A DNA stretch of 41,555 bases from Paenibacillus contaminans. Lineage in GTDB: Bacteria; Bacillota; Bacilli; Paenibacillales; NBRC-103111. The stretch is from contig NZ_QMFB01000004.1 of assembly GCF_003285015.1 (NCBI RefSeq), positions 412,027 to 453,581 of the forward strand, read 5' to 3'. The notes under the pieces were generated by a model. It made no database searches. It had not been told where the DNA came from and saw only the letters and a program-made list of their open reading frames with translations. The position numbers and the translations under genes are program-made. This document shows positions 1-13,648 of the stretch, one piece after another. The first letter of the stretch is position 1. Every line of letters starts with the position of its first letter.

Positions 1-82
1 ACCCCGCTTCCTTGGCCAGACGCATACAATCAGCCGCCAGTTCTCCTTGGCCGAATGACCAAATATTAATCCCCTTTTTCAT
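1..82 (-). CDS. Sugar phosphate isomerase/epimerase, N-terminal fragment
   Basis: The gene runs off the left edge, so only its first 27 codons are visible. They read MKKGINIWSFGQG followed by ELAADCMRLAKEAG. This is the usual opening of the AP-endonuclease-2-like TIM-barrel family (sugar phosphate isomerase/epimerase, IolE/xylose isomerase-like), in which the first strand is followed by a helix that positions the sugar. Its ATG overlaps the TGA of the 650-aa gene as ATGA, so the two are almost certainly translated as a coupled pair and belong to the same carbohydrate locus. Function beyond the superfamily cannot be judged from 27 residues. Confidence 0.6.
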   Translation of the reverse strand, partial: MKKGINIWSFGQGELAADCMRLAKEAG

Positions 83-2031
83 CGCTCAGCCCGTCCAACT
101 TCCTTCTGCGTACGAAAAAAACGAACGGAAAGCGGATCCATCCGCAGCTCCTGTATTTCCTCACCTGTAAAGAGATCGAACAATTGCAAATCGGTATGAA
201 GCTTGACCTCCATCACATCCAGATTGCCGCTTATGATTCCAAGAAGCCCTTCGCCATTTGCACCTTCATAGTAAATGGGCCCGATATTCGGACAATCCTC
301 GATCCAAACCGGGAGAGGCTCACGCATTAGCCACTGTGCAACTTTCGCGACCATATAAGCGCGGCACCTGTGGAGAAATTGAAAGGATGAAATCGGGACG
401 GTAAACACAGCCACTCTGCCGCCAAGTTCATTCTCAAACAGCACGACGCCCGGTGACAATTCGTTCCGGTCATCATCCAGCAGCATCGAAATTGCTTCCG
501 CACCGGGATCGATACGAAGCTGCAGCGGAAGTTTCCCTTGCTTTTTACTTTCTGCCCAGTTTGTCGTTTGCAGATTGCCAGCAAAAGGTCCAGTAAACGG
601 ATTAAATCCGAACTGTTCTACCGTAAAGCCGTCAACAACCCCACTCCCCGCCGGCTCACAACCCAAATACCGGCCAAAGCCTCGGTTGTACAGGTTTGTA
701 AAAGCGAGGCCATCAAGCAAAATCCCCCTTGAAAGCAGCTCTATCACTTCGTCATCGTCATAGCATTGCACGGCATCACCGAAAATAAGATTCGCCTTCC
801 CTAACTGAAACTGGACGGGAATCCCAAACTGCGGCAAATAGTTGTCCGGATCTCTGTTTGGCATGATATCATCCAGCCATCCGCGTCGGCTTAGCTGCTT
901 CAGTGCCGTGTCCTTCTTCCACGGATGGCCGAAACCGACCAGCTTTTTCCCCTTCCTTGCCGCCTGAATCATCTCCAGACGCTCCCTTTCATCAATAAGC
1001 AGATGCAGAAAATCTGGCTCCTGCTCGTACGGAGTACCAAGATAATCATAGAGATTAAGCGTAAAATCTTCAGCTCCTGCCAATGCGTGAAGCTCAAGCT
1101 GCAGCCTCGTTATACGGATACTCTTGGAAAAACGTGTGTGCGGGTAATTTTCCACTTCACTCACGATTTGAACATCTTCGCCGACCACACTCTTGCTAAG
1201 TGCTGTAACCTGGTGAATCTCGAACAGCTCACCGTGGATTGAATCGCTGTAACTGCAGCCAGCCGGGCGAGACAGCGGCCTTCGACTGCCGGAAAACTCC
1301 CGCAGCAGCACATCCATATCCCGCCCCTGAAAGGAATGGGCCGGCTCGCCTGAATTCATCAAACCAAGACGTGTCGCTGGGCTTACTCGCTCCACAGCCA
1401 AACGGATACGATTTGCCGCTTCGAGCTGGCCTTCGAAATTGATTTGCATCCATGCTTGCTTAATAGCCATATGCTCCGTACTTGCTCCGCTCACCGCATG
1501 CATCAAAGTCTCAGCAGTCAATGCAATCCCGCATCTCTCCGCTGTTCGGCTTACATGAATCGGACAAAAGCAGCCATACTGCACGCCGTGATTCAAGCTT
1601 CTGAAATCGTCGTCAATGAACAGTTTGTCCGGCCGGGTTCCGGCGTACAAGGCACATACTTCCGCTGCATAAGCTTGCCAAGCTTCATCTAATAAACAAT
1701 AAGTAGCATGCAATTCACGCAAATCTTCACCAACAAATTTTTGATAGGGAAGTACATATTTTGCCTCCACTTCCCCATCCGAATGACCGGCCAGCATAAT
1801 AATATTAATACTGAACACTATATTTTCTTCATGGAACGCTTTGGCCATCTGACTATAGATTTTTGCCATTTTGTAATGTTTATCAATGAGAAACGGGACC
1901 GGAATAATATGCGAAGACAGCTCCTTAAGCAGCACTTCCTCAATATTGGCCGTCTTGCATAGTCTGATGATGTCTTGAAGCTGCCTCTCCCAGGTTTGTT
2001 CCAAAATTACGGTTCTTAACATATAACTCAT
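79..2031 (-). CDS. Glycosidase-like protein of unknown family (650 aa)
   Basis: I do not recognise a named family. The protein has no signal peptide or membrane segment, so it is probably cytoplasmic. Residues 1 to about 400 look like a TIM barrel of the glycoside hydrolase type: it contains KLFIDDDFRS near residue 136, a Cys-rich stretch YGCFCP near 152, and acidic strand ends such as SEVENYP near 291. Residues about 410-570 resemble the Rossmann-like domain that follows the barrel in GH42-type enzymes (NLIFGDAVQCYDDDEV near 413), and the tail is probably a beta sandwich. The ATG at 2031 is preceded by AGAGGA. The gene follows the SLH-DUF4838 gene after 242 bp and is coupled by ATGA to the epimerase gene. 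Intracellular breakdown of an imported oligosaccharide is an inference from context only. Confidence 0.7.
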   Translation of the reverse strand: MSYMLRTVILEQTWERQLQDIIRLCKTANIEEVLLKELSSHIIPVPFLIDKHYKMAKIYSQMAKAFHEENIVFSINIIMLAGHSDGEVEAKYVLPYQKFVGEDLRELHATYCLLDEAWQAYAAEVCALYAGTRPDKLFIDDDFRSLNHGVQYGCFCPIHVSRTAERCGIALTAETLMHAVSGASTEHMAIKQAWMQINFEGQLEAANRIRLAVERVSPATRLGLMNSGEPAHSFQGRDMDVLLREFSGSRRPLSRPAGCSYSDSIHGELFEIHQVTALSKSVVGEDVQIVSEVENYPHTRFSKSIRITRLQLELHALAGAEDFTLNLYDYLGTPYEQEPDFLHLLIDERERLEMIQAARKGKKLVGFGHPWKKDTALKQLSRRGWLDDIMPNRDPDNYLPQFGIPVQFQLGKANLIFGDAVQCYDDDEVIELLSRGILLDGLAFTNLYNRGFGRYLGCEPAGSGVVDGFTVEQFGFNPFTGPFAGNLQTTNWAESKKQGKLPLQLRIDPGAEAISMLLDDDRNELSPGVVLFENELGGRVAVFTVPISSFQFLHRCRAYMVAKVAQWLMREPLPVWIEDCPNIGPIYYEGANGEGLLGIISGNLDVMEVKLHTDLQLFDLFTGEEIQELRMDPLSVRFFRTQKEVGRAER

Positions 2032-2273
2032 TATGTTATCCTCTTCCCTTCTTCTATGGTCATACCATCATACTGTCCTTGCTGTCCTTGCTATCTTGCT
2101 GTCCAAGCTGCTATGCCTAAATCATGAATAAAGTCCTTACTACACTATGGAGCCTGAAGCAAAGCGTGGAGTGAGGAGTGAGTTGAGGCAGAGAGCAGAG
2201 AGAGGAGAGAGAGGAAGCAGGAGTGCGCCTATAAAAACGTCTCCATTATCCTCCTTCTCCCACCTCTCGTCAC
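2032..2273. other. 242-bp intergenic region with purine/pyrimidine-biased tract
   Basis: This is the widest gap inside the minus-strand carbohydrate locus. Positions about 2167-2220 are almost all purine on the plus strand, and 2251-2271 are pyrimidine-rich, so a loose imperfect hairpin or triplex-type structure is conceivable. Direct repeats of CTGTCCTTG lie at about 2075-2093. I see no clear terminator with a T tract and no convincing promoter. Confidence 0.45.
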
Positions 2274-6695
<4,422 letters not shown>

Positions 6696-6773
6696 GGGAT
6701 TTCAGCTCCTTGGTTCCGAATGACTTTCTAATCAAACTTTAATCGGACACTGCTACACATTTAATTACGAATC

Positions 6774-9224
6774 TTACCTATCCAGTTGATAAAATGCGGC
6801 ATCATCCAAATGAATTTCCTGTTCATCCTCGAATTTTTCCAGAATGATTTTGACTGTGACGCTTTCAACCCCTTCAGACAGTTCTCCAGCCCAGTGAATA
6901 TTCGACCACCTGCCTGCTGTCTGAGCGGCATGCTTCTCTCCCAAGTAAGGCTTTATGACCTCTATTTCATTCCCTTGTGAATCATACAGCTCAAACTGAA
7001 GCCGAATCGTTCCTTTGCCGCTCTGCCCCGGCGGAGTGTAATAGGCAGCGTACATCCCATAAACACCAGGTTGAGCCGCCAAGCTTTGATACATCCCTCC
7101 CTGTTTCACGCCTTTCGCCACCACGCTATAGCTTCCGCGCCTAGCCGCTTCATCTGACCTGTGCATGGCAATGCCATCCGCCAGCCAAAAGTCCCACAAA
7201 TCGGCTCCTTCTGGAATTGCCTCGGCACTTTCGTGAGACATATTTTCTTTGGCTTGCGAAAGCGATAAGGCGAGCCGGACACTGTTCTGAATGGCAAACA
7301 CTGCGCCATCATCTGCCAGTTGCTGCAGTAAGGAATGAACCGCCCCCCCGCTCCCTTCTTGCTCTAACCATGAGACAATTGCGTCCAGCTCACCGCTTGT
7401 CATCCCCGTCCAAATCCGTCCATAGCCGCCAAGCGTTTGACCGTAACCGTAATACGGGCTGAAATTATGCCGCAAAACGATGTCTCCAGCAAATTGTTCC
7501 ACCAGCGCCCGCCGTTTTTCCGCATACTTCATCTTCAGCACTACCGACTGTACTAGAGTGCCGGCTTCAGTCTCATTCACCGGATGCGGCACGATCTTTT
7601 CCTCCGGATAGCTCAATACAGATGCTTCATAGTACTCGAAGGCACGCAGCAGATCTGCAGCACGTTTCTTCTGCTTTGCCGTAGCCGCCTTGTTCACTAC
7701 CGCTTCCAGCAGAATTCGGCTTTGCGCAATATCTGCGGATGTAACTGCCTCTAAATAACTGTCGTCGAGAAAGTTCATATAATTGATACGCGGGTTTGAA
7801 TACGCCCACTCCGAATACCACCTTGTTCGAAAAATCCGGTTTTCCCAGAAGTCTCGCCACAATTCATAGTAAGCGGCCAAATCAGCGGCTGCATCGACAC
7901 CTACAGCACGCTCATACCAATCTTTCAGCAATAATTCAACATCCTGATCCGGATTCCATTGCAGTCTTGTAGAGAGCCAGGGCCTTGGACCTTCACCGAA
8001 ATTGGGAGTCAGTTCAGCGTAATGCGCTGCCACCCCGGCAGCTTTGGCGTATTTATAGGATTCCGCCATCAAATTGAAGTGCGCTCGCGGAAGCAGATAG
8101 GGCGTACCAAACGAATACTCGTAAAAGGCGGTTCCCGGCGCTGCTTGCAGCCAACGGCTCGTCAATGCATGCCCGGCATCTCTCAGCTCCGAGTCTCCCC
8201 ATGACAGCCGTTCATCTGTGACAAATACAATTACACGAGGATCGAGCTTAACATTCGCCGGCGGGTCATACAAATTCAGATACGATAACGTACCCAAAAA
8301 CTTATCCGGATGTTTGGCAAATACGCCTTCCGATACCTGTCTCACCCAATCATAGTAAATATCAGACATATGAGGATAACCGATCGAGTTGTCCTGATTC
8401 GGGTAATTCGGGTGGCGCGGGTCCGCTTCACAAAAGTTGCGACCATCATTCATGCCCAGCGAATAAGAAGTCGCTTCAGGATGCGCATCGAAATAGGCAA
8501 TAATGTTAGCAACCGCTTCTTCTACAATTCCGGGCGCCGAAAAGCAAGGCTGCCACCCGTGTATGTCATTTAAATCAGCTCCGGACGGGTAGTACTGCGG
8601 ATGAGTAAATTTATACTTGCCGGGCGGGAACAAGTTGAATAAATGGTGCTTGAATTCTACACGTCCATGCATCCGGTTGTTCCGCGTCCATGCTTCACGC
8701 TCCGGTGAATTGCTGGTATGGACATCAAATTCGCGGGAAAAGAATGCCGGTTCCTGACGAACCTGATCATTCAGCGGCACCGACAGTTCCTTCTGTTCCG
8801 GAACGTCCTCCCAATCCTCCCCAGGCGCCAGCCAGCGTACACCGGCATAACGTTCCAAAAATTCATTAACCCCAAATTCCGTCCCCCACGAAGTTGGACC
8901 GGCAATGGTGAGTCGCCTCCGCTCTCCATCCTGATGGATAACGAAGCCGTCGCCATCCATGCCTTCCAGCGGATCAGGCTCACCCGCCGGTAACCCTTCC
9001 GCTCCTATATAAATTTGCACTTTGCCTGCTAAAGACTGGCAGTGCGCAGCTGCTGCGTCTTCCGTCCATATCGTCAGCTCTGCAGCGGTCGATTTCTTCA
9101 CATACGCAGCCAGCTTGATGGCTGAATTCCGCGTCTGCTCATCCGCATTCGAAGAAATCATTATGATTGCTGCCGGTTGGCCGCCTGCAACAATTTGCAG
9201 CGCATGCTTTGATTTGAGGCTCAT
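6774..9224 (-). CDS. DUF4838 protein without signal peptide (816 aa)
   Basis: This is a close paralogue of the DUF4838 part of the neighbouring SLH protein. It has the same N-terminal domain (LQIVAGGQPAA, then TEFGVNEFLERYAGVRWLAPG), the same core motifs (SREFDVH, NNRMHGRVEFKHHLFNLFP, SLGMNDG, FYEYSFGTPY, NFGEGPRPWLS), and one CBM-like module at about 665-816 where the paralogue has two. There is no signal peptide, no SLH domain and no lipobox, so it should stay in the cytoplasm. One acidic candidate is not shared: AYVEVYDPP in the surface copy is SYLNLYDPP here. The start is ATG preceded by AGGAG. It lies 55 bp after the YtcP-type permease gene, which fits processing of an imported sugar. 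The activity of the family is not established to my knowledge. Confidence 0.85.
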   Translation of the reverse strand: MSLKSKHALQIVAGGQPAAIIMISSNADEQTRNSAIKLAAYVKKSTAAELTIWTEDAAAAHCQSLAGKVQIYIGAEGLPAGEPDPLEGMDGDGFVIHQDGERRRLTIAGPTSWGTEFGVNEFLERYAGVRWLAPGEDWEDVPEQKELSVPLNDQVRQEPAFFSREFDVHTSNSPEREAWTRNNRMHGRVEFKHHLFNLFPPGKYKFTHPQYYPSGADLNDIHGWQPCFSAPGIVEEAVANIIAYFDAHPEATSYSLGMNDGRNFCEADPRHPNYPNQDNSIGYPHMSDIYYDWVRQVSEGVFAKHPDKFLGTLSYLNLYDPPANVKLDPRVIVFVTDERLSWGDSELRDAGHALTSRWLQAAPGTAFYEYSFGTPYLLPRAHFNLMAESYKYAKAAGVAAHYAELTPNFGEGPRPWLSTRLQWNPDQDVELLLKDWYERAVGVDAAADLAAYYELWRDFWENRIFRTRWYSEWAYSNPRINYMNFLDDSYLEAVTSADIAQSRILLEAVVNKAATAKQKKRAADLLRAFEYYEASVLSYPEEKIVPHPVNETEAGTLVQSVVLKMKYAEKRRALVEQFAGDIVLRHNFSPYYGYGQTLGGYGRIWTGMTSGELDAIVSWLEQEGSGGAVHSLLQQLADDGAVFAIQNSVRLALSLSQAKENMSHESAEAIPEGADLWDFWLADGIAMHRSDEAARRGSYSVVAKGVKQGGMYQSLAAQPGVYGMYAAYYTPPGQSGKGTIRLQFELYDSQGNEIEVIKPYLGEKHAAQTAGRWSNIHWAGELSEGVESVTVKIILEKFEDEQEIHLDDAAFYQLDR

Positions 9225-9279
9225 GAGACTTCATCTCCTAATAGATAGTGACGCATTTGGGAGCAAAAGATGCTCTGCC

Positions 9280-10173
9280 CTACTCCTTTACGCTTCCGAG
9301 TACAATCCCTTTAATAAAAAAGCGCTGCAAGAACGGATAGACGAGCAAGATAGGGAATGACGCCACAAAGATTTGGGCTGCTGTGCTTGTGCGGTCAGAT
9401 ATCAACCGGAGCAATTCCACATCTTCCGAGCTAATGTACCGCATGTCTTTCATAATGATGATCGTTTGCAAAAAGGTTTGCAGCGGGTAATGTTCCGGCC
9501 GATTCATCAGTACAAGCCCGTCAAACCAGCTGTTCCAGTGCGCGACCATCGTGAACAAGCCGACAGTTGCAAGGGCCGGTTTTGACAAAGGTGCATAAAT
9601 GCTCCACAAAGCGCGCAAATGGCCGGCACCGTCCATACGTGCCGATTCGTCAAGCTCCTTGGGCAAACCCCGATAAAAATTGAGGAGCAAAATAATATTA
9701 AACACTGAAAGTGCAGACGGAAGTACAAGCGCCCAAATGGTATCCATCAAGCCGATGGCCTTGATTGTCATATACCAGGGAATCAGGCCGCCGCCAAACA
9801 GAATGGTGAATACAAAAAACCAGGTATATCCTGTTCGCCATTGAAAAGCGCTAGCCTCTTTCGATAGCGGATAAGCGGTTGTAATTGTAAGCACAAGACT
9901 AATCAATGTGCCGAGAAAAAGCCGTTTGACAGAAATCCAGAACGCCAGCAAATATTCTTTTTTGCTCATAATATTTTCATAAGCAGCCGTATTAAAATCT
10001 ACCGGCCACAGACTGACTTCCCCTGCCGCAGCAGCTGCACCGGAACTGAATGACAGAGCCAGAATATGAATCAAGGGAAGAATGCAAAGCAGAGAAAGAC
10101 AAGTAAGAAACGTATAGTTGAAGACTGTAAAAATTGTTCCGCTTATGCGAGACTGGTGTGATGTCAATGTCAT
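9280..10173 (-). CDS. Carbohydrate ABC transporter permease, YtcP/LplC type
   Basis: This is an inner-membrane subunit of a CUT1-family sugar importer. It shows about six transmembrane segments (for example TCLSLLCILPLIHILALSFS and WFFVFTILFGGGLIPWYM). The EAA loop, which docks the ATPase, is ELDESARMDGAGHLRALWSI. The C-terminus LQRFFIKGIVLGSVKE is typical of the YtcP/LplC group. I place the start at the ATG whose upstream sequence is GAGGAAGGAGAA, giving a protein that begins MTLTSHQ. An earlier in-frame ATG at 10206 would overlap the previous gene by 23 bp and has no better ribosome site. It pairs with the LplB-type permease 10 bp upstream. No ATPase gene is nearby; relatives use a shared MsmX-type ATPase encoded elsewhere. 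Confidence 0.9.
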   Translation of the reverse strand: MTLTSHQSRISGTIFTVFNYTFLTCLSLLCILPLIHILALSFSSGAAAAAGEVSLWPVDFNTAAYENIMSKKEYLLAFWISVKRLFLGTLISLVLTITTAYPLSKEASAFQWRTGYTWFFVFTILFGGGLIPWYMTIKAIGLMDTIWALVLPSALSVFNIILLLNFYRGLPKELDESARMDGAGHLRALWSIYAPLSKPALATVGLFTMVAHWNSWFDGLVLMNRPEHYPLQTFLQTIIIMKDMRYISSEDVELLRLISDRTSTAAQIFVASFPILLVYPFLQRFFIKGIVLGSVKE

Positions 10174-10183
10174 TTCTCCTTCC

Positions 10184-11083
10184 TCAAAAAATGCGATATC
10201 CCGCAAAACGGTAAGCCATCATATAAGACAAAGAAATAAGAATAAAGGAAATGACCGACTTCAACAAACCTACGGCAGTGGCCAAACCATATTGAACTTG
10301 CTCAAACCCCATGCGATAGACGAAGGTATCGATAATATCCCCGCTCTCGTAGACCGGCGCGCTGTACAAATTAAAAATTTGCTCAAAGCCAGCGTTTAAT
10401 ATATTGCCGATACTCAGTGTCATCATGAGCACGATGATCGGCATCATACCGGGCAGGGTAATATGCCAGGTCTGCTTCCAGCGGTTCGCCCCGTCCATCA
10501 CAGCCGCTTCATATAGTGATGGGTTAATCCCTGTAAGCGCTGCCAAGTATACGATTGTACTAAAGCCGAATTCCTTCCAGATGTCCGAAATCACGATGGT
10601 AATCGGAAACCATGTGTTGCTGCCAAGGAAAAAAATTGGTTCGAACCCCAGCCATGCGATCAATTGATTCACCATTCCTGTTGAAGGTGACAGCAAATCA
10701 ATTAATATCCCGCCTAGAAGCACCCATGATAAAAAATGAGGCAAATATACGAGCGTCTGCACTGTCCGTTTAAACACTTCTTTGCGAACTTCATTGAGAA
10801 GAATCGCGATTGTGATGGGTACCAATAGTCCGCCGACTATTTTCATCGAGGCAATGTACACCGTGTTCATCAAGATCCGTTTAATGTCAGGGTTGGCAAA
10901 CATGAATCTGAAATTGTCCCATCCCACCCATGGTGAACCGAATATCCCCCGCGTTGGAATAAACCGTTCAAAGGCAATCAGAATGCCGGTCATCGGGATG
11001 TAACTGAAAACAATGGCGAACAGGACACCTGGGACCAGCAATAGATGCAGCGACCATTCTTTTGAAAATCTTTTGAAGATCAC
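10184..11083 (-). CDS. Sugar ABC transporter permease, LplB type
   Basis: This is the first permease of the importer. The protein (about 299 aa) begins VIFKRFSKEWSLHLLLVPGVLF and has about six membrane spans. Its EAA loop is NPSLYEAAVMDGANRWKQTWHI, and the ending AYRFAGYRIF is characteristic of LplB-type proteins. I choose the GTG at 11083 because AAAGGA lies 8 nt before it and the protein then starts at the position normal for the family. The open frame continues upstream to 11197, but the ATGs there (11197, 11167 and 11131) lack well-placed ribosome sites, and those at 11197 and 11131 would add atypical sequence, the first running into the lipoprotein gene. It sits 86 bp after the solute-binding lipoprotein gene. 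Confidence 0.88.
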   Translation of the reverse strand: MIFKRFSKEWSLHLLLVPGVLFAIVFSYIPMTGILIAFERFIPTRGIFGSPWVGWDNFRFMFANPDIKRILMNTVYIASMKIVGGLLVPITIAILLNEVRKEVFKRTVQTLVYLPHFLSWVLLGGILIDLLSPSTGMVNQLIAWLGFEPIFFLGSNTWFPITIVISDIWKEFGFSTIVYLAALTGINPSLYEAAVMDGANRWKQTWHITLPGMMPIIVLMMTLSIGNILNAGFEQIFNLYSAPVYESGDIIDTFVYRMGFEQVQYGLATAVGLLKSVISFILISLSYMMAYRFAGYRIF

Positions 11084-11098
11084 AGTAAACGTCCTTTC
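11081..11098 (-). promoter_or_regulatory. Ribosome binding site deciding a GTG start (LplB permease)
   Basis: On the minus strand the order is GAAAGGACG, TTTACT, then GTG. The spacing of 8 nt from AAAGGA is near ideal. It argues for the GTG at 11083 rather than any of the three upstream ATGs. Confidence 0.7.
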
Positions 11099-11169
11099 GA
11101 ATAGATTTCGGAAGGGAATGCAGCGCAGCATAGGTACAGGCGTTGCTGAGTCCCTTCCTTCAAGCATCG

Positions 11170-12843
11170 TTATCTTTGCGCAGTTTCGGCATACCATTTA
11201 TTGACTTCGGCTGTCATGGCGTCTCCGCCGAGTTTTTTCCACTGTTCAACAAGTACGTCGAACTGGTCAATCGGAAGCTGGTTCATAATGATTTTAATAA
11301 ATGTTTCATGCAGCTTCGTGTCAAGAACCGCTTTCTTTTCTGTCATAACCGGGCCAGGAGCTCCGTAAAAAGCATTCATATGATAACGATCCTGCTGTAA
11401 ATATTGATACATAATGGAGAATGCTCCTCCTGATCCGGAGATCGGCCATTCCGCCCATTGAGAAACGTCGCCATTCAAATATTTCATTACTTTGTCATAA
11501 CGGTTAGGTGCTTCCACTCCTTTAAGCGAGGATGGATCTTTCGCTTCTAATGCAGCGGGGATGACTTCTCCTAAAGTTACATTATGCTTCTGGGAAAATA
11601 CACGAATCGGGTTCAGCTTATAATAGTTTTTCGCCTCGTCGTTATGGAGCAAATAGACTTTATCCGATTCCCCGGGATTTTCATAAGCCTGAATCCACTT
11701 GTTAAGCAGCTTGATAACGGCTTCCGGATTTTTTGTATTTTTCGAAACGACCCAATAACCGTCAACACCCAGCTCAACCTGCGTCTTGGCCGGCTCGGCA
11801 TCATGGGATACGATTGGGTACGGCCACCAATCCTGCACCAATACCCCGTCCTTGACCGCATTGTCCATTAACGGATACGCGCTAAGCCAGAAAGGACCGT
11901 AAATGACGCCAATTTTGTTCGAGGCAACCAGTTCATTTTCCTTAACGACGTCTTTAACAGCGAATTCCGGATCGATTTCACCGTTCTTATACATATCCTG
12001 CAGTTGTTTCAAAGCAAGCTTCATCTCCGGCTGTATACTCCCGAATACGAGCCGCCCGGACGTATCCTTGATCCATTGCCCCGGATAGGCGTGATAGCCG
12101 TTGAAGAAACCCGTGATCATGAAAGCACCGTCAGACAGCAAATCTTTCGTGAGTGCAAACCCGTGTGACTTACCTGTTCCGCCCGGATCTTGTTTTGTGA
12201 ATGCCTGGGATATTTGCAGCACATCCTGCATCGTCTTCGGTTCAGGCAAGCTTAGCTGCTTCAGCCAATCCCTTCTTATCCATACATGGGATGCGGCATT
12301 ATAAGGACTATTCGTCGAAGGGATCGCCATCAGCTTCCCTTGGCGAATGGCTGAGTTCATTTGATTCCCGCCATCGGCAGTCAAATAGGCCTTCGTCTCA
12401 GCAGTAGCCGTCTGTTCATAGATATCGGTTAAATCCATGATCATACTGGCTTCAAGAAGCTGCTGCAGCTGCGGCTGGCTTACAAACATTAAATCAGGAA
12501 TATCGTTTGAGGAAATGCTCATTTGAAGCTTTTGCTGGTATTGTGAGCTGTCCGCTATCCATAAGTTTTTAATCTTTATCCCTAAATCCTTCTCATAGGC
12601 TGCAGTCACGGCATTGGAATCCAATGACTCGCCTGGAATAAACTTGACATCACCATAATTTTCGCGAACCATCGTAATGACGACCGTTTCGTTGTTTTCT
12701 TTTTCTGCACCTGCCTTTGCAGGCTGGTTGGCTGCTGGTTTTGATCCCTCATTATTTGTACCGCTGCTGATGCTGCAAGCGCTCAATCCTGCAACTGCGG
12801 TGATGAATAGACAAGCTGCTGCCCATCTGTTTTTACGCCTCAT
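11170..12843 (-). CDS. Extracellular sugar-binding lipoprotein of an ABC importer
   Basis: This is a family 1 solute-binding protein of the LipO type, 557 aa from the chosen ATG. The N-terminus MRRKNRWAAACLFITAVAGLSAC is a lipoprotein signal with lipobox LSAC, so Cys23 would be lipidated and the protein tethered outside the membrane. After an Asn/Gly/Lys-rich linker the fold follows the usual pattern: SSNDIPDLMF, WIRRDWLKQLSLPEPKTMQDV, and DGYWVVSKNTKNPEAVIKLLNKW. The ATG at 12843 is preceded by AAGGGGGAT at 7 nt. An open frame extends upstream to 12984 but is not supported by a ribosome site and would bury the signal peptide. It supplies substrate to the two permeases downstream. The ligand is likely an oligosaccharide but cannot be read from sequence. 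Confidence 0.93.
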   Translation of the reverse strand: MRRKNRWAAACLFITAVAGLSACSISSGTNNEGSKPAANQPAKAGAEKENNETVVITMVRENYGDVKFIPGESLDSNAVTAAYEKDLGIKIKNLWIADSSQYQQKLQMSISSNDIPDLMFVSQPQLQQLLEASMIMDLTDIYEQTATAETKAYLTADGGNQMNSAIRQGKLMAIPSTNSPYNAASHVWIRRDWLKQLSLPEPKTMQDVLQISQAFTKQDPGGTGKSHGFALTKDLLSDGAFMITGFFNGYHAYPGQWIKDTSGRLVFGSIQPEMKLALKQLQDMYKNGEIDPEFAVKDVVKENELVASNKIGVIYGPFWLSAYPLMDNAVKDGVLVQDWWPYPIVSHDAEPAKTQVELGVDGYWVVSKNTKNPEAVIKLLNKWIQAYENPGESDKVYLLHNDEAKNYYKLNPIRVFSQKHNVTLGEVIPAALEAKDPSSLKGVEAPNRYDKVMKYLNGDVSQWAEWPISGSGGAFSIMYQYLQQDRYHMNAFYGAPGPVMTEKKAVLDTKLHETFIKIIMNQLPIDQFDVLVEQWKKLGGDAMTAEVNKWYAETAQR

Positions 12844-12886
12844 GCTTGTATCCCCCTTAATATGGTGTGGATTTGAAACGCTGCAG

Positions 12887-13648
12887 TTAAATGGATGGCA
12901 TAACGTGGCCGCCGCAGACGGGAATGTACGCGCCTGTAATAAATGCGGCCTGATCAGAAGCAAGGAATGTAACCGCATTGGCAATATCTTGATCTTCCCC
13001 TCTTCTCTTTAGCGGCACGTCCTTTTCATAGGATGGTATACGCTCTGTTCCATTTTCTCGGTCTTTGTCGCTAATCGTCCAGCCGGGAGCCACTTGATTA
13101 ACCGTAATTTGATGCTCGCCAATCTCTCTGGCAAGCACGCGATATAAGCCATCCATCCCGCGCTTCCCCGCTACATAAGCAGATTGCTGAGGGAGGTTTA
13201 ACATCGAGCATTCCGTATTGATCCCGATGATTCGGCCGTATTTGCGTTCTATCATTTGTGGTACGAACGCTTTGGCCAAATAAACATTTTGCATGACGCA
13301 TGATTCAAATTGACTGATATAATCCTCCGGCGCTTGTTCCAGTATATGGGTCCATTCATATTGAATAACCGCATTAGCCACGACGATATCTACCTTCCTG
13401 TACGCAGCCAAAATATGGTCCCGCATCTTGATTACAGATTTGTAATCGGTTACATCCGCTTGTGCCAGTAATGCCCTTCCTCCTGCCGCTTCGGCTTCTT
13501 CTTTTAATTCCAGAGCCCTTGCTTCATTGTGATTGTAATGAATCACCAGTTCCGCACCACACCTTGCCAGCGATCTTCCTAGTACCCTTCCCAATTGACC
13601 AGTGGCTCCAGTTACTAGCGCCGTTTTGCCTGACAAATCGATTTGAAT
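12887..13648 (-). CDS. SDR family NAD(P)-dependent oxidoreductase, probable ATT start
   Basis: This is a short-chain dehydrogenase of about 253 aa. It has the Rossmann glycine motif TGATGQLG, the catalytic YVAGK pair, and a C-terminal GAYIPVCGGH segment close to the usual sequence. Two positions are odd. The catalytic Ser site, 13 residues before Tyr, is Thr (INTECS), and NNAG is ANAV, so it may prefer an unusual substrate. No in-frame ATG exists near the start. A TTG at 13636 lies 20 nt from the AGGAGG, too far, whereas an in-frame ATT at 13648 lies 8 nt from it and gives IQIDLSGKTALVTGA, a normal SDR beginning. It is first in the carbohydrate locus, 43 bp before the lipoprotein gene, and may oxidise or epimerise the sugar imported. 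Confidence 0.88.
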   Translation of the reverse strand: MQIDLSGKTALVTGATGQLGRVLGRSLARCGAELVIHYNHNEARALELKEEAEAAGGRALLAQADVTDYKSVIKMRDHILAAYRKVDIVVANAVIQYEWTHILEQAPEDYISQFESCVMQNVYLAKAFVPQMIERKYGRIIGINTECSMLNLPQQSAYVAGKRGMDGLYRVLAREIGEHQITVNQVAPGWTISDKDRENGTERIPSYEKDVPLKRRGEDQDIANAVTFLASDQAAFITGAYIPVCGGHVMPSI

